Source: Gemmatimonadota bacterium (GTDB lineage Bacteria; Gemmatimonadota; Gemmatimonadetes; Longimicrobiales; Gaopeijiaceae). From it: a stretch of DNA of 63,751 nt. Below the pieces are notes generated by a model, which worked only from the letters and a program-made list of their open reading frames with translations, searched no databases and was not told the origin of the DNA. This document shows, one piece after another, positions 33,110-41,466 of this stretch; within the stretch, counting starts at the first letter, position 1, and every line of letters begins with the position of its first letter. The position numbers were made by a program, and so were the translations under genes. The DNA lies in NCBI GenBank assembly GCA_022823225.1, contig JAJDXM010000041.1:1-63751 (forward strand). The letters run 5' to 3'.

Positions 33110-34444
33110 TCACCCGATCCCCACCTTGATCCCTCGCCAGTGCCCCTGCCGAAAACGCCCGACACTGAGCACCGAGCGGGTGACGTGTCCCAGCAGGATT
33201 GCGAGCCAGATGTGTTGCGCGTCCAGGCCCACCGTCATCTGCATCACCCAGCAGATGGCCAGCGGCAGCGCCAGCTGCGAGATGAGCGAGATGTACAGCG
33301 GACCACGGGTGTCACCGGTGCCTTGCAGGGCGCCGGTGTAGGCCAACGCGACGGTTACGAACACCCCCGAGACACTCAGGAAGGCCAGCAGCTGGCTGCC
33401 CAGAGCAGAGACTGCCGGGTCGTCCAAACCGAAGGCTTCGAGGAGTGCTTCCGGAACCGCAAGGAAGACGGCGCCGATCAGCGCCGCAACCGCAATCCCG
33501 ATCCACGATGCCACCCGCGCCCCCTGCACCGACCGCTCCGGCTTCCCCGCCCCCAGGTTCTGCCCCGCAACCGCCGCCGTCGCCCCCATGATCCCGACCG
33601 ACGTCCAGGTCACCAGCGAGAAGAGCTGGGTGTAGGCGACCGAGTACGCCGCCTGAGCCTCCGCGCTCGCCTGCAGGGACCCGATGAAGCGCAGCAGGAT
33701 GACGCCGCCGATGTTCATTGCCACGCCCTGAATCCCGGCCGGCAGTCCGAAGCGGAAGAGTTGCCGGATGATCCCCGGGTCCGGCCGCCACGGCCCGCTG
33801 CGTTGCACCCGAATCACCCATCGTCCACGCACCAGTGAGTACGCGGCCACAAGCATCATGATCCCGGCGGAGATCACCGTTCCCATGGCCGCGCCGAGCG
33901 TTCCGAAGCCGGGAATCGGGCCGAGGCCCCGGATCAGGATCACGTTCAGGACCAGGTTGAGCACCGTCATCCAGATCCCGAGCCGCAGCGGCGTCCGGGC
34001 GTCTCCGGCCGAGCGCAGCGCCCCGCCCAGCATGAAGAAGACCATCATGCCGAAGCTGAAGACGAACATGACCCGGATGTACGGCAGCGCTTCGGCCTGC
34101 ACCGCCGGTGCGGCGTTGACCAGGTCCAGCAGCGAGGGCGCGAGGAAGAATCCGATCGGCGCGAGGATGCCGATGGACAGGATCGCCGCGGTCAGGAACG
34201 CCTGATAGACGACCCGGTTGACGACCTCGGGCTCGTTCCGGCCGGCGAAGCGCGCCACCAGCACGCCCATCCCGGTGAAGAGCGACCCGATGAAGACCTG
34301 CACCACCAGGAAGATCTGCCACGAGACGCCGATCGCCGCGTTTCCGGTGAAGCCCACGAAATGCCCCACCATGGCGTGATCGACAAGTCCCTGGAGCCCC
34401 CCGATGACGTTCTGGAGCATGGTCGGCCACGCCAGCTTCCACAC
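33110..34444 (-). CDS. MATE-family efflux transporter
   Basis: 444 residues from GTG 34444, with about 12 helices: WPTMLQNVIGGLQGLVDHAMVGHFVG, VQVFIGSLFTGMGVLVARFAG, LGGALRSAGDARTPL, AAVAGQNLGAGKPERS and GALQGTGDTRGPL are typical MATE strings (two pseudo-symmetric halves of six helices). It exports drugs or metabolites using Na+ or H+. Homologous-looking N-terminal sequence (FDRSIVEGPIGRAVWKLAWP) continues upstream of the GTG for at least 13 codons in frame, yet no ATG, GTG or TTG exists before a stop at 34523. The true start is therefore in doubt. Confidence 0.82.
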   Translation of the reverse strand: MWKLAWPTMLQNVIGGLQGLVDHAMVGHFVGFTGNAAIGVSWQIFLVVQVFIGSLFTGMGVLVARFAGRNEPEVVNRVVYQAFLTAAILSIGILAPIGFFLAPSLLDLVNAAPAVQAEALPYIRVMFVFSFGMMVFFMLGGALRSAGDARTPLRLGIWMTVLNLVLNVILIRGLGPIPGFGTLGAAMGTVISAGIMMLVAAYSLVRGRWVIRVQRSGPWRPDPGIIRQLFRFGLPAGIQGVAMNIGGVILLRFIGSLQASAEAQAAYSVAYTQLFSLVTWTSVGIMGATAAVAGQNLGAGKPERSVQGARVASWIGIAVAALIGAVFLAVPEALLEAFGLDDPAVSALGSQLLAFLSVSGVFVTVALAYTGALQGTGDTRGPLYISLISQLALPLAICWVMQMTVGLDAQHIWLAILLGHVTRSVLSVGRFRQGHWRGIKVGIG

Positions 34445-34508
34445 CGCGCGGCCGATCGGGCCTTCGACGATCGAGCGGTCGAAGGCTCTTGCCGGAGAAG
34501 AGGGCGTG

Positions 34509-34913
34509 TCAGTCGCCCTTCTTCACGAGCCGACCCCCGAGGTACACGCCCAGGATCCCCAGGAGGGGGTTCGCCCACGTCATCCAGGCGGGCTGCTCGA
34601 AATCATCCATCATATCGGCCATCTCGCCTTCCGCCCCCTGCATCATCTCCCCAACCGGGGCGTCCGGCATCACCGCCAACGCGACCGCGATCAACACAAT
34701 GGCCGCCATCAGGATCAGCACGCCCCGTCCGTCCGCAGCCACCTTGGCGCAGACGATGCCGCCGAGGATCGCCGCCACGAGGTTGACCACGATCGTGCCG
34801 GCGATCAGGGCGCCGCCCCCTCCCACAACCAGCGCCATGATCAAGCCCAGTACGACGACGACCACCACCATCGCCACATAACCGAGTACCGCTGCGCCCA
34901 GATTCCGTAACAT
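34509..34913 (-). CDS. Small polytopic membrane protein
   Basis: 134 residues with four hydrophobic segments: AAVLGYVAMVVVVVVLGLIMALVV, ALIAGTIVVNLVAAILGGIVCA, VLILMAAIVLIAVALAV and a C-terminal TWANPLLGILGVYLGGRLV. A Met/Glu/Asp-rich loop (MMQGAEGEMADMMDDF) lies before the last helix. ATG 34913 has AAGGAAG upstream; the longer frame is rejected. No family recognised beyond a general 'hypothetical membrane protein'. It precedes the MATE gene on the same strand and may belong to the same transcript. Confidence 0.6.
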   Translation of the reverse strand: MLRNLGAAVLGYVAMVVVVVVLGLIMALVVGGGGALIAGTIVVNLVAAILGGIVCAKVAADGRGVLILMAAIVLIAVALAVMPDAPVGEMMQGAEGEMADMMDDFEQPAWMTWANPLLGILGVYLGGRLVKKGD

Positions 34914-35175
34914 TGCCGCTTCCTTCCCTGATGCTGGTGAGATCCGGCGGTCCGCGCCGCCCGGGGTGGGCACCAGAATAGTGCACCGCCCGGCCTCCGG
35001 CAATTGGCCGCCGCGGACGCACGGCCCGGCTCCCTGGCTCGGGCGGCGCGCCCGCTCGTCCAATGACGGGGATTCCGGCCACGGACAGCGGTTTCCTATC
35101 TTGAGGAAGAGACGCGGGCACGCGCGCCCCGGAGCGACGAGCCCCCGGAGACGAGGGCCGACGAGGAGACAGACG

Positions 35176-35976
35176 ATGTCAGTTGAACAAGAAGGTGGAG
35201 GCAGCGGGGCCGTGGAGCTGTCGGTGGAGATCTCCGCAAGCGCGGAGACCGTTTGGGGAATCTTCACGTCGGCCAAGGGCTTCTCCGATTGGTGGGAAGG
35301 CCAGGTCACCTTCGAGCCGAGGGCCGGCAGCCGCTTTCGGGCCGAATTCCCGGCCTACCGGATCGTCCTGGCCGGCAAGATCGTCACCGTGGACCCGGCA
35401 ACCCGGCGCCTCGCGCTCACCTGGGGCGTCGAATCGGGACCGGACGCGGATGTGTTCCCCGCGGGATCGTCGCTCGTCGAACTGCAGGTTCGGCCCGGCG
35501 ACGCCGCCTGCCGGGTGGAACTCCGCCACACGGGTCTCCGCTCGCCCGAAGCGGCCGCCCAGCAGGAAGGCGGCTGGCGCTTCCAATTCAGCAAGCTCGA
35601 CCTCAAGGCCAATCGCGCCGATCTCGCCGCGGGGCTGGCCCGCACGCTGCCCGAGTGGCTCGCCGCCTGGAACGAAAGGGACCCGGATGCGCGCCAGGCC
35701 GCGCTGGCTCGCTGCTGTCACGAGGACATCGTCTTCCGGGACGAATGGACCGCTCTTTCCGGCAGGGCAACGCTCGGCATGCACATCGGCAACTGCCACC
35801 ACTACATGCCCGGCTACACTCTGGAGCACACCGGCGACCAGCGGATCTGCCGGGGCGAGGCGCTGGTGGGGTGGCGCGCCACCGGTCCGGGCGGGCAGCC
35901 CGTGGAGGGGTTCAACCACATCCATGCGGACCCGGACGGACGGATTCGCCGCGTGACGGGGTTTCAGGCGGGTTAG
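35176..35976 (+). CDS. SRPBCC (AHSA1-like) and NTF2/SnoaL-like fusion protein
   Basis: 266 residues. ATG 35176 has GAGGAG upstream. Residues 1-145 form an SRPBCC/START-like ligand pocket: VELSVEISASAETVWGIFT, GFSDWWEGQVTFEPRAGSRFRAEF and VELRHTGLRSPEAAAQQEGGW. From about residue 155 a second alpha+beta domain of the NTF2/SnoaL type follows: LPEWLAAWNERDPDARQAALARC, FRDEWTALSGRATLGMHI and GFNHIHADPDGRIRRVTGFQAG. Both folds bind small hydrophobic ligands; the combined role is unknown. It is cytoplasmic and stands alone between divergent and convergent neighbours. Confidence 0.75.
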   Translation: MSVEQEGGGSGAVELSVEISASAETVWGIFTSAKGFSDWWEGQVTFEPRAGSRFRAEFPAYRIVLAGKIVTVDPATRRLALTWGVESGPDADVFPAGSSLVELQVRPGDAACRVELRHTGLRSPEAAAQQEGGWRFQFSKLDLKANRADLAAGLARTLPEWLAAWNERDPDARQAALARCCHEDIVFRDEWTALSGRATLGMHIGNCHHYMPGYTLEHTGDQRICRGEALVGWRATGPGGQPVEGFNHIHADPDGRIRRVTGFQAG

Positions 35977-36036
35977 CCGCGCGGCGGCGCCCGGTCCGCG
36001 GCGGCGGCCCGATCCGCGCGCGACGACGTCCGCCCC

Positions 36037-36993
36037 CTACCCCCTCCGCCTCGGTGCCGGCGGCAACGCATTCACCACCTCGACCATGCGCGCCTGCTCG
36101 TCCTCGTCGGGGAGCCTTCCCATCGCCGCGCCGATGTTGTCGAGCATGTGCTCGGGGTTGCTGGTGGCCGGGGTCACGCACGTCACGGCCGGATGCGCGG
36201 CCGCGAACTTCAGGAAGAACTGTGCCCAGGACTCGGCGCCCATGTCGGATGCCCACTCCGGCAACTCCTGGCCCGAGGCGCGGGTGAAGAGGTTCCGCCC
36301 GAACGGCACGTAGACGAGGATCCCGATCCCCCGGTCCATGGCGATGGGGAAGATGTCGTCGGCGGCGCTGGTGTTGTTGGCCGCATAGTCGATGCCGATG
36401 AAGTCGAGCGGGTAGTCCCGCATCGCCTGGGCGAGCGCGGGGTACTGCTGCTTTCGAGTGCTCGTGATCCCCAGGTAGCGGATCCGCCCCTCCTGCTTCA
36501 GCTCCTGGAGGATTCCGACCTGCGTGGGCGGGTCACCCAGGTTGTGCACCTGGATCAGGTCGATGGTGTCGACCCCGAAGTAGCCGAAGGAGCGCTCGAT
36601 CTGGGCGCGTGCCGCGGCCGGATCGGCCGACCCGCCTCTGGCCACGTTGACCTTGGTCGCCCAGAAGATGTCGCTGCTGAATCCCATCCCGGCGGCGAGC
36701 TCCCCGGCGACCTCCTCCGAGTCGCCGTAGCTGGGGGCGGTGTCGAAGACCCGGGCACCCTTGTCGACGAAGGTTCTCAGGACTTCCCCGAGCGGCTCCA
36801 CCTCCCCGCTGCCCGCGACCCGGCGGAAGGTCGCCGAGCTTCCCAGGCCGATGATCGGCACCTGTTCCCCCGAAGCGGGGATCGCCCGCGAGATCAGCTC
36901 CTGCCGCTGCAGGGCGCGCAGCAGTTGGGGACTGAGCGAGAGCGCGGCGCCGGTGGCGGCAGTGGTCCGGATCCAGTCACGTCGAGTCAGCAT
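36037..36993 (-). CDS. Tat-exported aldo/keto reductase (paralogue 2)
   Basis: 318 residues from ATG 36993, nine bases after GGAGG; an ATG two codons upstream has worse spacing. The Tat signal is MLTRRDWIRTTAATGAALSLS. The barrel motifs are IPASGEQVPIIGLGSSATF, FDTAPSYGDSEEVAG, FWATKVNVA and IDLIQVHNLGD, and the C-terminal FAAAHPAVTCVTPATSNPEH block is almost identical to paralogue 1 at 27202-28158. It is last in a minus-strand group after an amidohydrolase gene. Confidence 0.82.
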   Translation of the reverse strand: MLTRRDWIRTTAATGAALSLSPQLLRALQRQELISRAIPASGEQVPIIGLGSSATFRRVAGSGEVEPLGEVLRTFVDKGARVFDTAPSYGDSEEVAGELAAGMGFSSDIFWATKVNVARGGSADPAAARAQIERSFGYFGVDTIDLIQVHNLGDPPTQVGILQELKQEGRIRYLGITSTRKQQYPALAQAMRDYPLDFIGIDYAANNTSAADDIFPIAMDRGIGILVYVPFGRNLFTRASGQELPEWASDMGAESWAQFFLKFAAAHPAVTCVTPATSNPEHMLDNIGAAMGRLPDEDEQARMVEVVNALPPAPRRRG

Positions 36994-37077
36994 TTCCATC
37001 GTCCTCCGTTTGAGCGAAGCGCCGGACGGTCCGATGCCGGCGTCAGGGTTCAAAGTGTGTGGCGTTCCGCCGCCGCG

Positions 37078-38304
37078 CTACCCGGGAAACAGGCTCCGGT
37101 CGATCGCCGGCACCAGCTTCAGCGCGTTCTCGTAGTAGATCTTCCGCAGGACCTCGTCGGGCAGGTCCAGGCCGTACATCTGCCAGAAGGCGTGGTAGTT
37201 CCGGTAGTAGTCGAAGTACTCGTCCGCCGTCTCGAAGACGCGAAAGTAGGTGTGGAACTCCTCCTGGTTGTACGAATCCTTCCCCATCAGGACGCGGTCT
37301 TGGTACTCGGTCAGCCAATCGCGTGCGAAGCGGGGCTGGCGCCCCAGCTCGTAGATGACCGCGCCTAGGCCGACGTACATGTTCGGGATCTCGTCGAGGA
37401 GCCTGCCGAGCCGTCCCAGATCGTGGCCGAGCCAGCCGAGGTGGGCTGCGATGAAGTTGGTGTTGGGATGGTTGCGGAAGAGGTTGTGCTGCTCTCCGAT
37501 GATCTGTTCGAAGGGCGGAAAGCGGTCGGGAGGGCGGATGCGCCGGGGACGCAGCCGGAGCTCCAGCCAGCGCTCGTTGAAGCGGTCATGGGGCTGCCAG
37601 AACTCCGCGGGATCGGCGGTGTGGATCAGCACCGGAATCCCCAGCTCGCCCGCCTTGTCCCACAGCGGCGCCAGACGCGGGTCGTCGACCGGGATCCGGT
37701 TGCCGTCGGTGTCCCGGTCGGACATGCCCAGGCCCTTGAAGATCTTCAGGCCCGCGGCGCCGTTCCCCACGTCCTCTTCCAGCTGCCGGGCAGCCTCCTC
37801 GCCCCAGCCGGGCTCGCCGACGCCGAAGAAGTTGATGTTGGCGAAGAAGACGAAGCGCGACGGGTGCCGCCCCGCCAGGACCTCGAGCCCCTCGACCAGC
37901 GAGACGCCGCTCCCACCCGACAGGTTCACCATCACCGCCATGTTCAGTTCGTCCATCTCGGCGACCAGGCGATCCACCGCGTCCGGGGACATCCCCCGGC
38001 CGCGCTGGTGCCCGTGGATGTCCACGAAGGGGAAGCGCGCGCGGGTGACCGGGTTTTCGGGAACCACCAGGGTGTTGCGCGGCTCGTATTCCACGACGGT
38101 GACGTCCTGGGCGGCGAGGGTGACGGCGGCCGAAGGGCCGGCGAGTGCGGCGGCGCCCGGGAGGGCCGCGAGGACGGCGGCGGCGAAAAGGGTGGCGGCC
38201 AGCGGGCGACACGCACCCGGCACGGAGGCGCCGTGCGCTAGCGCAGGCGCACCCGCCTGAGGTGCGGGCCGGTGGCGGGGACGGGTTCCGGTGCTTCGGG
38301 ACAT
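37078..38304 (-). CDS. Exported amidohydrolase-family protein (Amidohydro_2-like)
   Basis: 408 residues. An N-terminal signal region of about 60 residues (PLAATLFAAAVLAALPGAAALA) is followed by a TIM-barrel metal hydrolase: FPFVDIHGHQRGRG (HxH-like metal strand), MVNLSGGSG, AAGLKIFKGLG, GIPVLIHTADPAEFWQP, NFIAAHLGWLGHDLG and RVLMGKDSYNQEEFHTY. These fit the aminocarboxymuconate-decarboxylase/Amidohydro_2 group, which hydrolyses or decarboxylates. GGAAGGAAGAGAG precedes the ATG. It lies 18 bases after the methyltransferase gene. Confidence 0.78.
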   Translation of the reverse strand: MSRSTGTRPRHRPAPQAGAPALAHGASVPGACRPLAATLFAAAVLAALPGAAALAGPSAAVTLAAQDVTVVEYEPRNTLVVPENPVTRARFPFVDIHGHQRGRGMSPDAVDRLVAEMDELNMAVMVNLSGGSGVSLVEGLEVLAGRHPSRFVFFANINFFGVGEPGWGEEAARQLEEDVGNGAAGLKIFKGLGMSDRDTDGNRIPVDDPRLAPLWDKAGELGIPVLIHTADPAEFWQPHDRFNERWLELRLRPRRIRPPDRFPPFEQIIGEQHNLFRNHPNTNFIAAHLGWLGHDLGRLGRLLDEIPNMYVGLGAVIYELGRQPRFARDWLTEYQDRVLMGKDSYNQEEFHTYFRVFETADEYFDYYRNYHAFWQMYGLDLPDEVLRKIYYENALKLVPAIDRSLFPG

Positions 38305-38322
38305 CGTGCTCTCTTCCTTCCT

Positions 38323-39312
38323 TCAGATCCTGCGGATCGTCATGAGCATGTACCGCTTGTGCGCGGCGAAGCCGGCCGGATCGATCACGGTGGCGCTCTT
38401 GCGGGCAGCGGTGCGGATCCGTTCGGCGACGTTCTCGACAACGTAATACAGCGCGGGTCGTTTTGCCCGCAGCTTGTGCACGGCGAAGTCCACGCCGGGA
38501 AGGCCGATGCGGCTGGCCAGCAGGTGGGCGAAGCCGAGGGTGGGCAGCACGTTGGCGGTGATGTCGGTCTCGTCGGTGATCTCGAATCCGTTTTCGGCAA
38601 GCTGGGCGCGAAAGCGGTCGAGGCGCCATCCGGAGCGCTCGCGCACGCCCGTTCCGCGCGGGCCGCCATCGTCGCCGTCCCGAAAGTAGTCCGCCACGAT
38701 CCAGGTCCCGGTCGGCGCGAGGATTTCGCGCATCACGGCGAAGACGCCGCGGGGCTGCATGTACTGGATCGACTCCGAATGGATGACGGTGCCGAAGTGT
38801 GCCCGGAACCGGTTTGAGGTTCCGTCCGCGAGCATGTCTTCGAAGCGGCAGGACAGGACGGGGATGCCCGGGTGGTTGCGCGCGATGTGCTCCACCTGGA
38901 AGCGGTCGGGGGTCAGTCCGGTGACTTCGTAGCCGGCTTCCCGGAGCAGGGCCAGCATTCCGCCCATCCCGGAGCCCGCGTCGAGGATGGGCTGGCCGGG
39001 GCGGTCGATCCGCTCCAGCAGTTTCTCGGCGTAGCGGTGCTGGGCGCGCTGGATGGCGTCGAAGCTGATCGTCTCGGGTGGGATATCGGGGTCGTCGAAG
39101 TAGCCGTAGTGCAGGAAGTCGCCGGGGAGCATGCGGTTGTAGAGGAGGAGCTGGGCGTTGGCATGCACGGTTGGGACGCGACGGTGCGTCTTGCGGCGGC
39201 GGACCCAGCGGACGACGTGGTGCGGCAGCAGGGCGCGCCCAAGGATCTGCCTGAGGATCCAGGAGCCGCGCAGACGGGTGGGCGGGGCCGGGTCGGCTGG
39301 GGAGCGATCCAT
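38323..39312 (-). CDS. SAM-dependent methyltransferase (class I)
   Basis: 329 residues. The cofactor motif I is ILDAGSGMGGMLALLREAGYEVTG. It is followed by the acidic loop and the post-motif strand FGTVIHSESIQYMQPRGVFAVMREILAPTGTWIVADYF. The N-terminal helix region (LLLYNRMLPGDFLHYGYFDD) and the C-terminal lid resemble the cyclopropane/coclaurine-type methyltransferases that act on small molecules or lipids. No signal peptide. It starts a minus-strand group with the amidohydrolase and aldo/keto reductase. The substrate is unknown. Confidence 0.78.
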   Translation of the reverse strand: MDRSPADPAPPTRLRGSWILRQILGRALLPHHVVRWVRRRKTHRRVPTVHANAQLLLYNRMLPGDFLHYGYFDDPDIPPETISFDAIQRAQHRYAEKLLERIDRPGQPILDAGSGMGGMLALLREAGYEVTGLTPDRFQVEHIARNHPGIPVLSCRFEDMLADGTSNRFRAHFGTVIHSESIQYMQPRGVFAVMREILAPTGTWIVADYFRDGDDGGPRGTGVRERSGWRLDRFRAQLAENGFEITDETDITANVLPTLGFAHLLASRIGLPGVDFAVHKLRAKRPALYYVVENVAERIRTAARKSATVIDPAGFAAHKRYMLMTIRRI

Positions 39313-39509
39313 GTCGGGGCCGGTCAGCGGACAGCCATGAAGCGGGACAGGGCGCGCTGAACCGCCTGGCGGTCGGTGTCGGTCGGGCCCGAACTCGACC
39401 CTACGATACGGAGTGGCGCCGGCGGGCGCAACCTCACTTCCCGTACCGGCTCCCGGCGTTTACAATAGCTTCCGATTCGCGCTCGTCCTCCTCACACCCG
39501 GAGACCCCG

Positions 39510-40133
39510 ATGAAGATCGCCCGTTCCTTCGAATTCCTTGCACTGGCAGCCGCCCTCGCGTTCGCCATTCCCCCCACCCTCGACGCCCAGGACCGGATCC
39601 CGAGCCCCCGTGGCGAAGCCGCGACCCAGGTCGGCGGATCCTACGATGACGGCCGGTACGCGGGTGGATCGTGGATCGTCGTCGACTACGGCCGCCCGAT
39701 CACCCGGGGCCGCGATGTCTTCGGTTCCGGCGACGACTACGGCCGGATGATCACGACCGGTGCGGTCTGGCGGCTCGGCGCCAACCAGGGGACCCGCTTC
39801 ATGACCGAGGCGGACCTGATGTTCGGGGACCAGCGCCTTCCGGCGGGCGAATACACCATCTTTGCCGAGCTCTCGGAGGACGAGTGGACGCTCATCTTCT
39901 CCAACTGGGGGGCGAAAGCGAACTTCCAGGAAGATAATCCGGACGCGCTCTGGGGCTCCTACGGCTACACGCCGGACCGGGATGTTCTGCGGACCACGAT
40001 GGAGGTGCAGGCGGTCGAGATGGCTTCGGATCAGATGGTCATCCTATTCACTGACATGACGAGCGACGGGGGGAATTTCACGGTCTGGTGGGACGACCAG
40101 ATCGCGATGACGCCATTCTCGCTGGCGAGGTAG
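39510..40133 (+). CDS. DUF2911 family exported protein
   Basis: 207 residues with a clear Sec signal (LALAAALAFAIPPTLDAQ). The DUF2911 core follows: VVDYGRPITRGRDVFG, GAVWRLGANQGTRFMTEADLMFGDQRLPAGEYTIFAEL, LIFSNWG and FTVWWDDQIAMTPF. The family is periplasmic, beta-rich and functionally uncharacterised. GGAGA precedes the ATG. It is divergent from the methyltransferase and convergent with a propeller gene. Confidence 0.85.
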   Translation: MKIARSFEFLALAAALAFAIPPTLDAQDRIPSPRGEAATQVGGSYDDGRYAGGSWIVVDYGRPITRGRDVFGSGDDYGRMITTGAVWRLGANQGTRFMTEADLMFGDQRLPAGEYTIFAELSEDEWTLIFSNWGAKANFQEDNPDALWGSYGYTPDRDVLRTTMEVQAVEMASDQMVILFTDMTSDGGNFTVWWDDQIAMTPFSLAR

Positions 40134-40170
40134 GGGCGCCGCCGCCGGCCGGGGGGCGACGCTGCGGCCC

Positions 40171-41295
40171 CTACCGCCTCCCCCCGATCAGCAGCGGCCG
40201 CACCGGCACGTACCGCGTGAGCCGCATCCGGTTGATCTCGCCGGCGTAGATGTTGCCGTCGAAGTCGACGCCCAGGAACTCGATCCCGGGGCCGACGTCC
40301 TCGTCGTGCTGCGCGATGAAGTAGGTGACCCACGCCTGCTCGTTCTTCAGGTCGCCGATGCGGATGCCCTTCTCCCAGCCGAAGTTGCTCCGCCAGGGGT
40401 CGGGCGGACCGGTGCGTAGGTCGCCGGAGAGGCCGTCGCCGGCATAGAGGATGTCGTTGGGATCGATGAAGAGGCCGCTGGGCTTGCCGTACTGGGTCCA
40501 GATGTAGAGGAGGTCGCCCTCGGGGTCGAAGACCTGGATGCGGCTGTTGCCGCGGTCGGCGACGTAGACGCGGCCGCGGGAGTCGATCTTGATGTCGTGG
40601 GGATCGCTGAAGCGGCCGGGCTCGCGGCTCTCCGAACCGACGCCGCCACCGACCGCGCGGATGAAGGTGCCGTCGCGGGCTAGCCGGACGATGCGGTTGT
40701 TGCCGCCGCGGTGGCCGTCCGCGATCCAGATGTCCCCGTTCGGGGCGATGGCCACGCCGGAGGGGCCGTTGAAGTGCGCTTCGTCGTCGCCGTGCACCCC
40801 CGCTTCGCCGAGCCGCATGACGACCTCGCCGTCGCGCGTCAGCTTGAAGACCTGGTGCCCCATGCCCATCGACTCGCCGAGCGCGGCGCGGGCGTCGCCG
40901 TGCGCACCGCCCTCCGTGACCCAGAGGTAACCTTCGTGGTCCAGCGCGAAGCCGTGCGGGAAGGCGAAGAGGCCGCCGCCGTAGCTCGCGACCAGATTGC
41001 CGTCGAGGTCGAACTTGAGGATCGGGTCGACGTCGGTGCCGGCGCACTGGTTCGCGCCGCAGCGCTCGAGGATCCAGATGTGCTCGCCGTCCGGGTCGGG
41101 GATCGCCCCGCTCACGATCCCGAGGGTGCGGCCGTCGGGCAGCTGCTCCCAGCCGAAGGTGGCGCGGTAGGGGTTGGGGGCGGGGGACTGGGCGGATGCG
41201 GGGAGGAACGGGGCCGATCCGGCAATCGCCGTTCCCAGACAGAGTGCAACAGTCGCGGCGCTTCGGCGCAGTAATCGCATGGTCGAACGGTCCAT
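40171..41295 (-). CDS. Exported NHL-repeat propeller (amidating-lyase-like)
   Basis: 374 residues. The signal peptide is MRLLRRSAATVALCLGTAIAGSAP, just inside the frame. NHL blades follow: ILKFDLDGNLVASYGGG, GFALDHEGYLWVTEGG, GVAIAPNGDIWIADGHRGGNNRIVRLARDG, DIKIDSRGRVYVADRGNSRIQVFDPEG and GVDFDGNIYAGEINRMRLTRYVP. It belongs to the same class as 22520-23698 but has a normal signal instead of a lipobox. Start ATG 41295 or 41280; neither has a clear ribosome site. It is divergent from the PQQ-type dehydrogenase gene. Confidence 0.75.
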   Translation of the reverse strand: MDRSTMRLLRRSAATVALCLGTAIAGSAPFLPASAQSPAPNPYRATFGWEQLPDGRTLGIVSGAIPDPDGEHIWILERCGANQCAGTDVDPILKFDLDGNLVASYGGGLFAFPHGFALDHEGYLWVTEGGAHGDARAALGESMGMGHQVFKLTRDGEVVMRLGEAGVHGDDEAHFNGPSGVAIAPNGDIWIADGHRGGNNRIVRLARDGTFIRAVGGGVGSESREPGRFSDPHDIKIDSRGRVYVADRGNSRIQVFDPEGDLLYIWTQYGKPSGLFIDPNDILYAGDGLSGDLRTGPPDPWRSNFGWEKGIRIGDLKNEQAWVTYFIAQHDEDVGPGIEFLGVDFDGNIYAGEINRMRLTRYVPVRPLLIGGRR

Positions 41296-41466
41296 GTTCG
41301 TCGCCGCGCCTGGCGTTTCGTTCGGCGGGCCCACGTGGGCTCGCCCGGTGGTGGCCGGTGCGGCATGGTTTTCGTGGTGTGCGGAATCTATTGTGTCGCG
41401 CGCGGGATCGCGCACCGGGATCGCCGCGCCGCGCGTTTTCGTGCAGTCGATTTCGAGGAGGGACAG

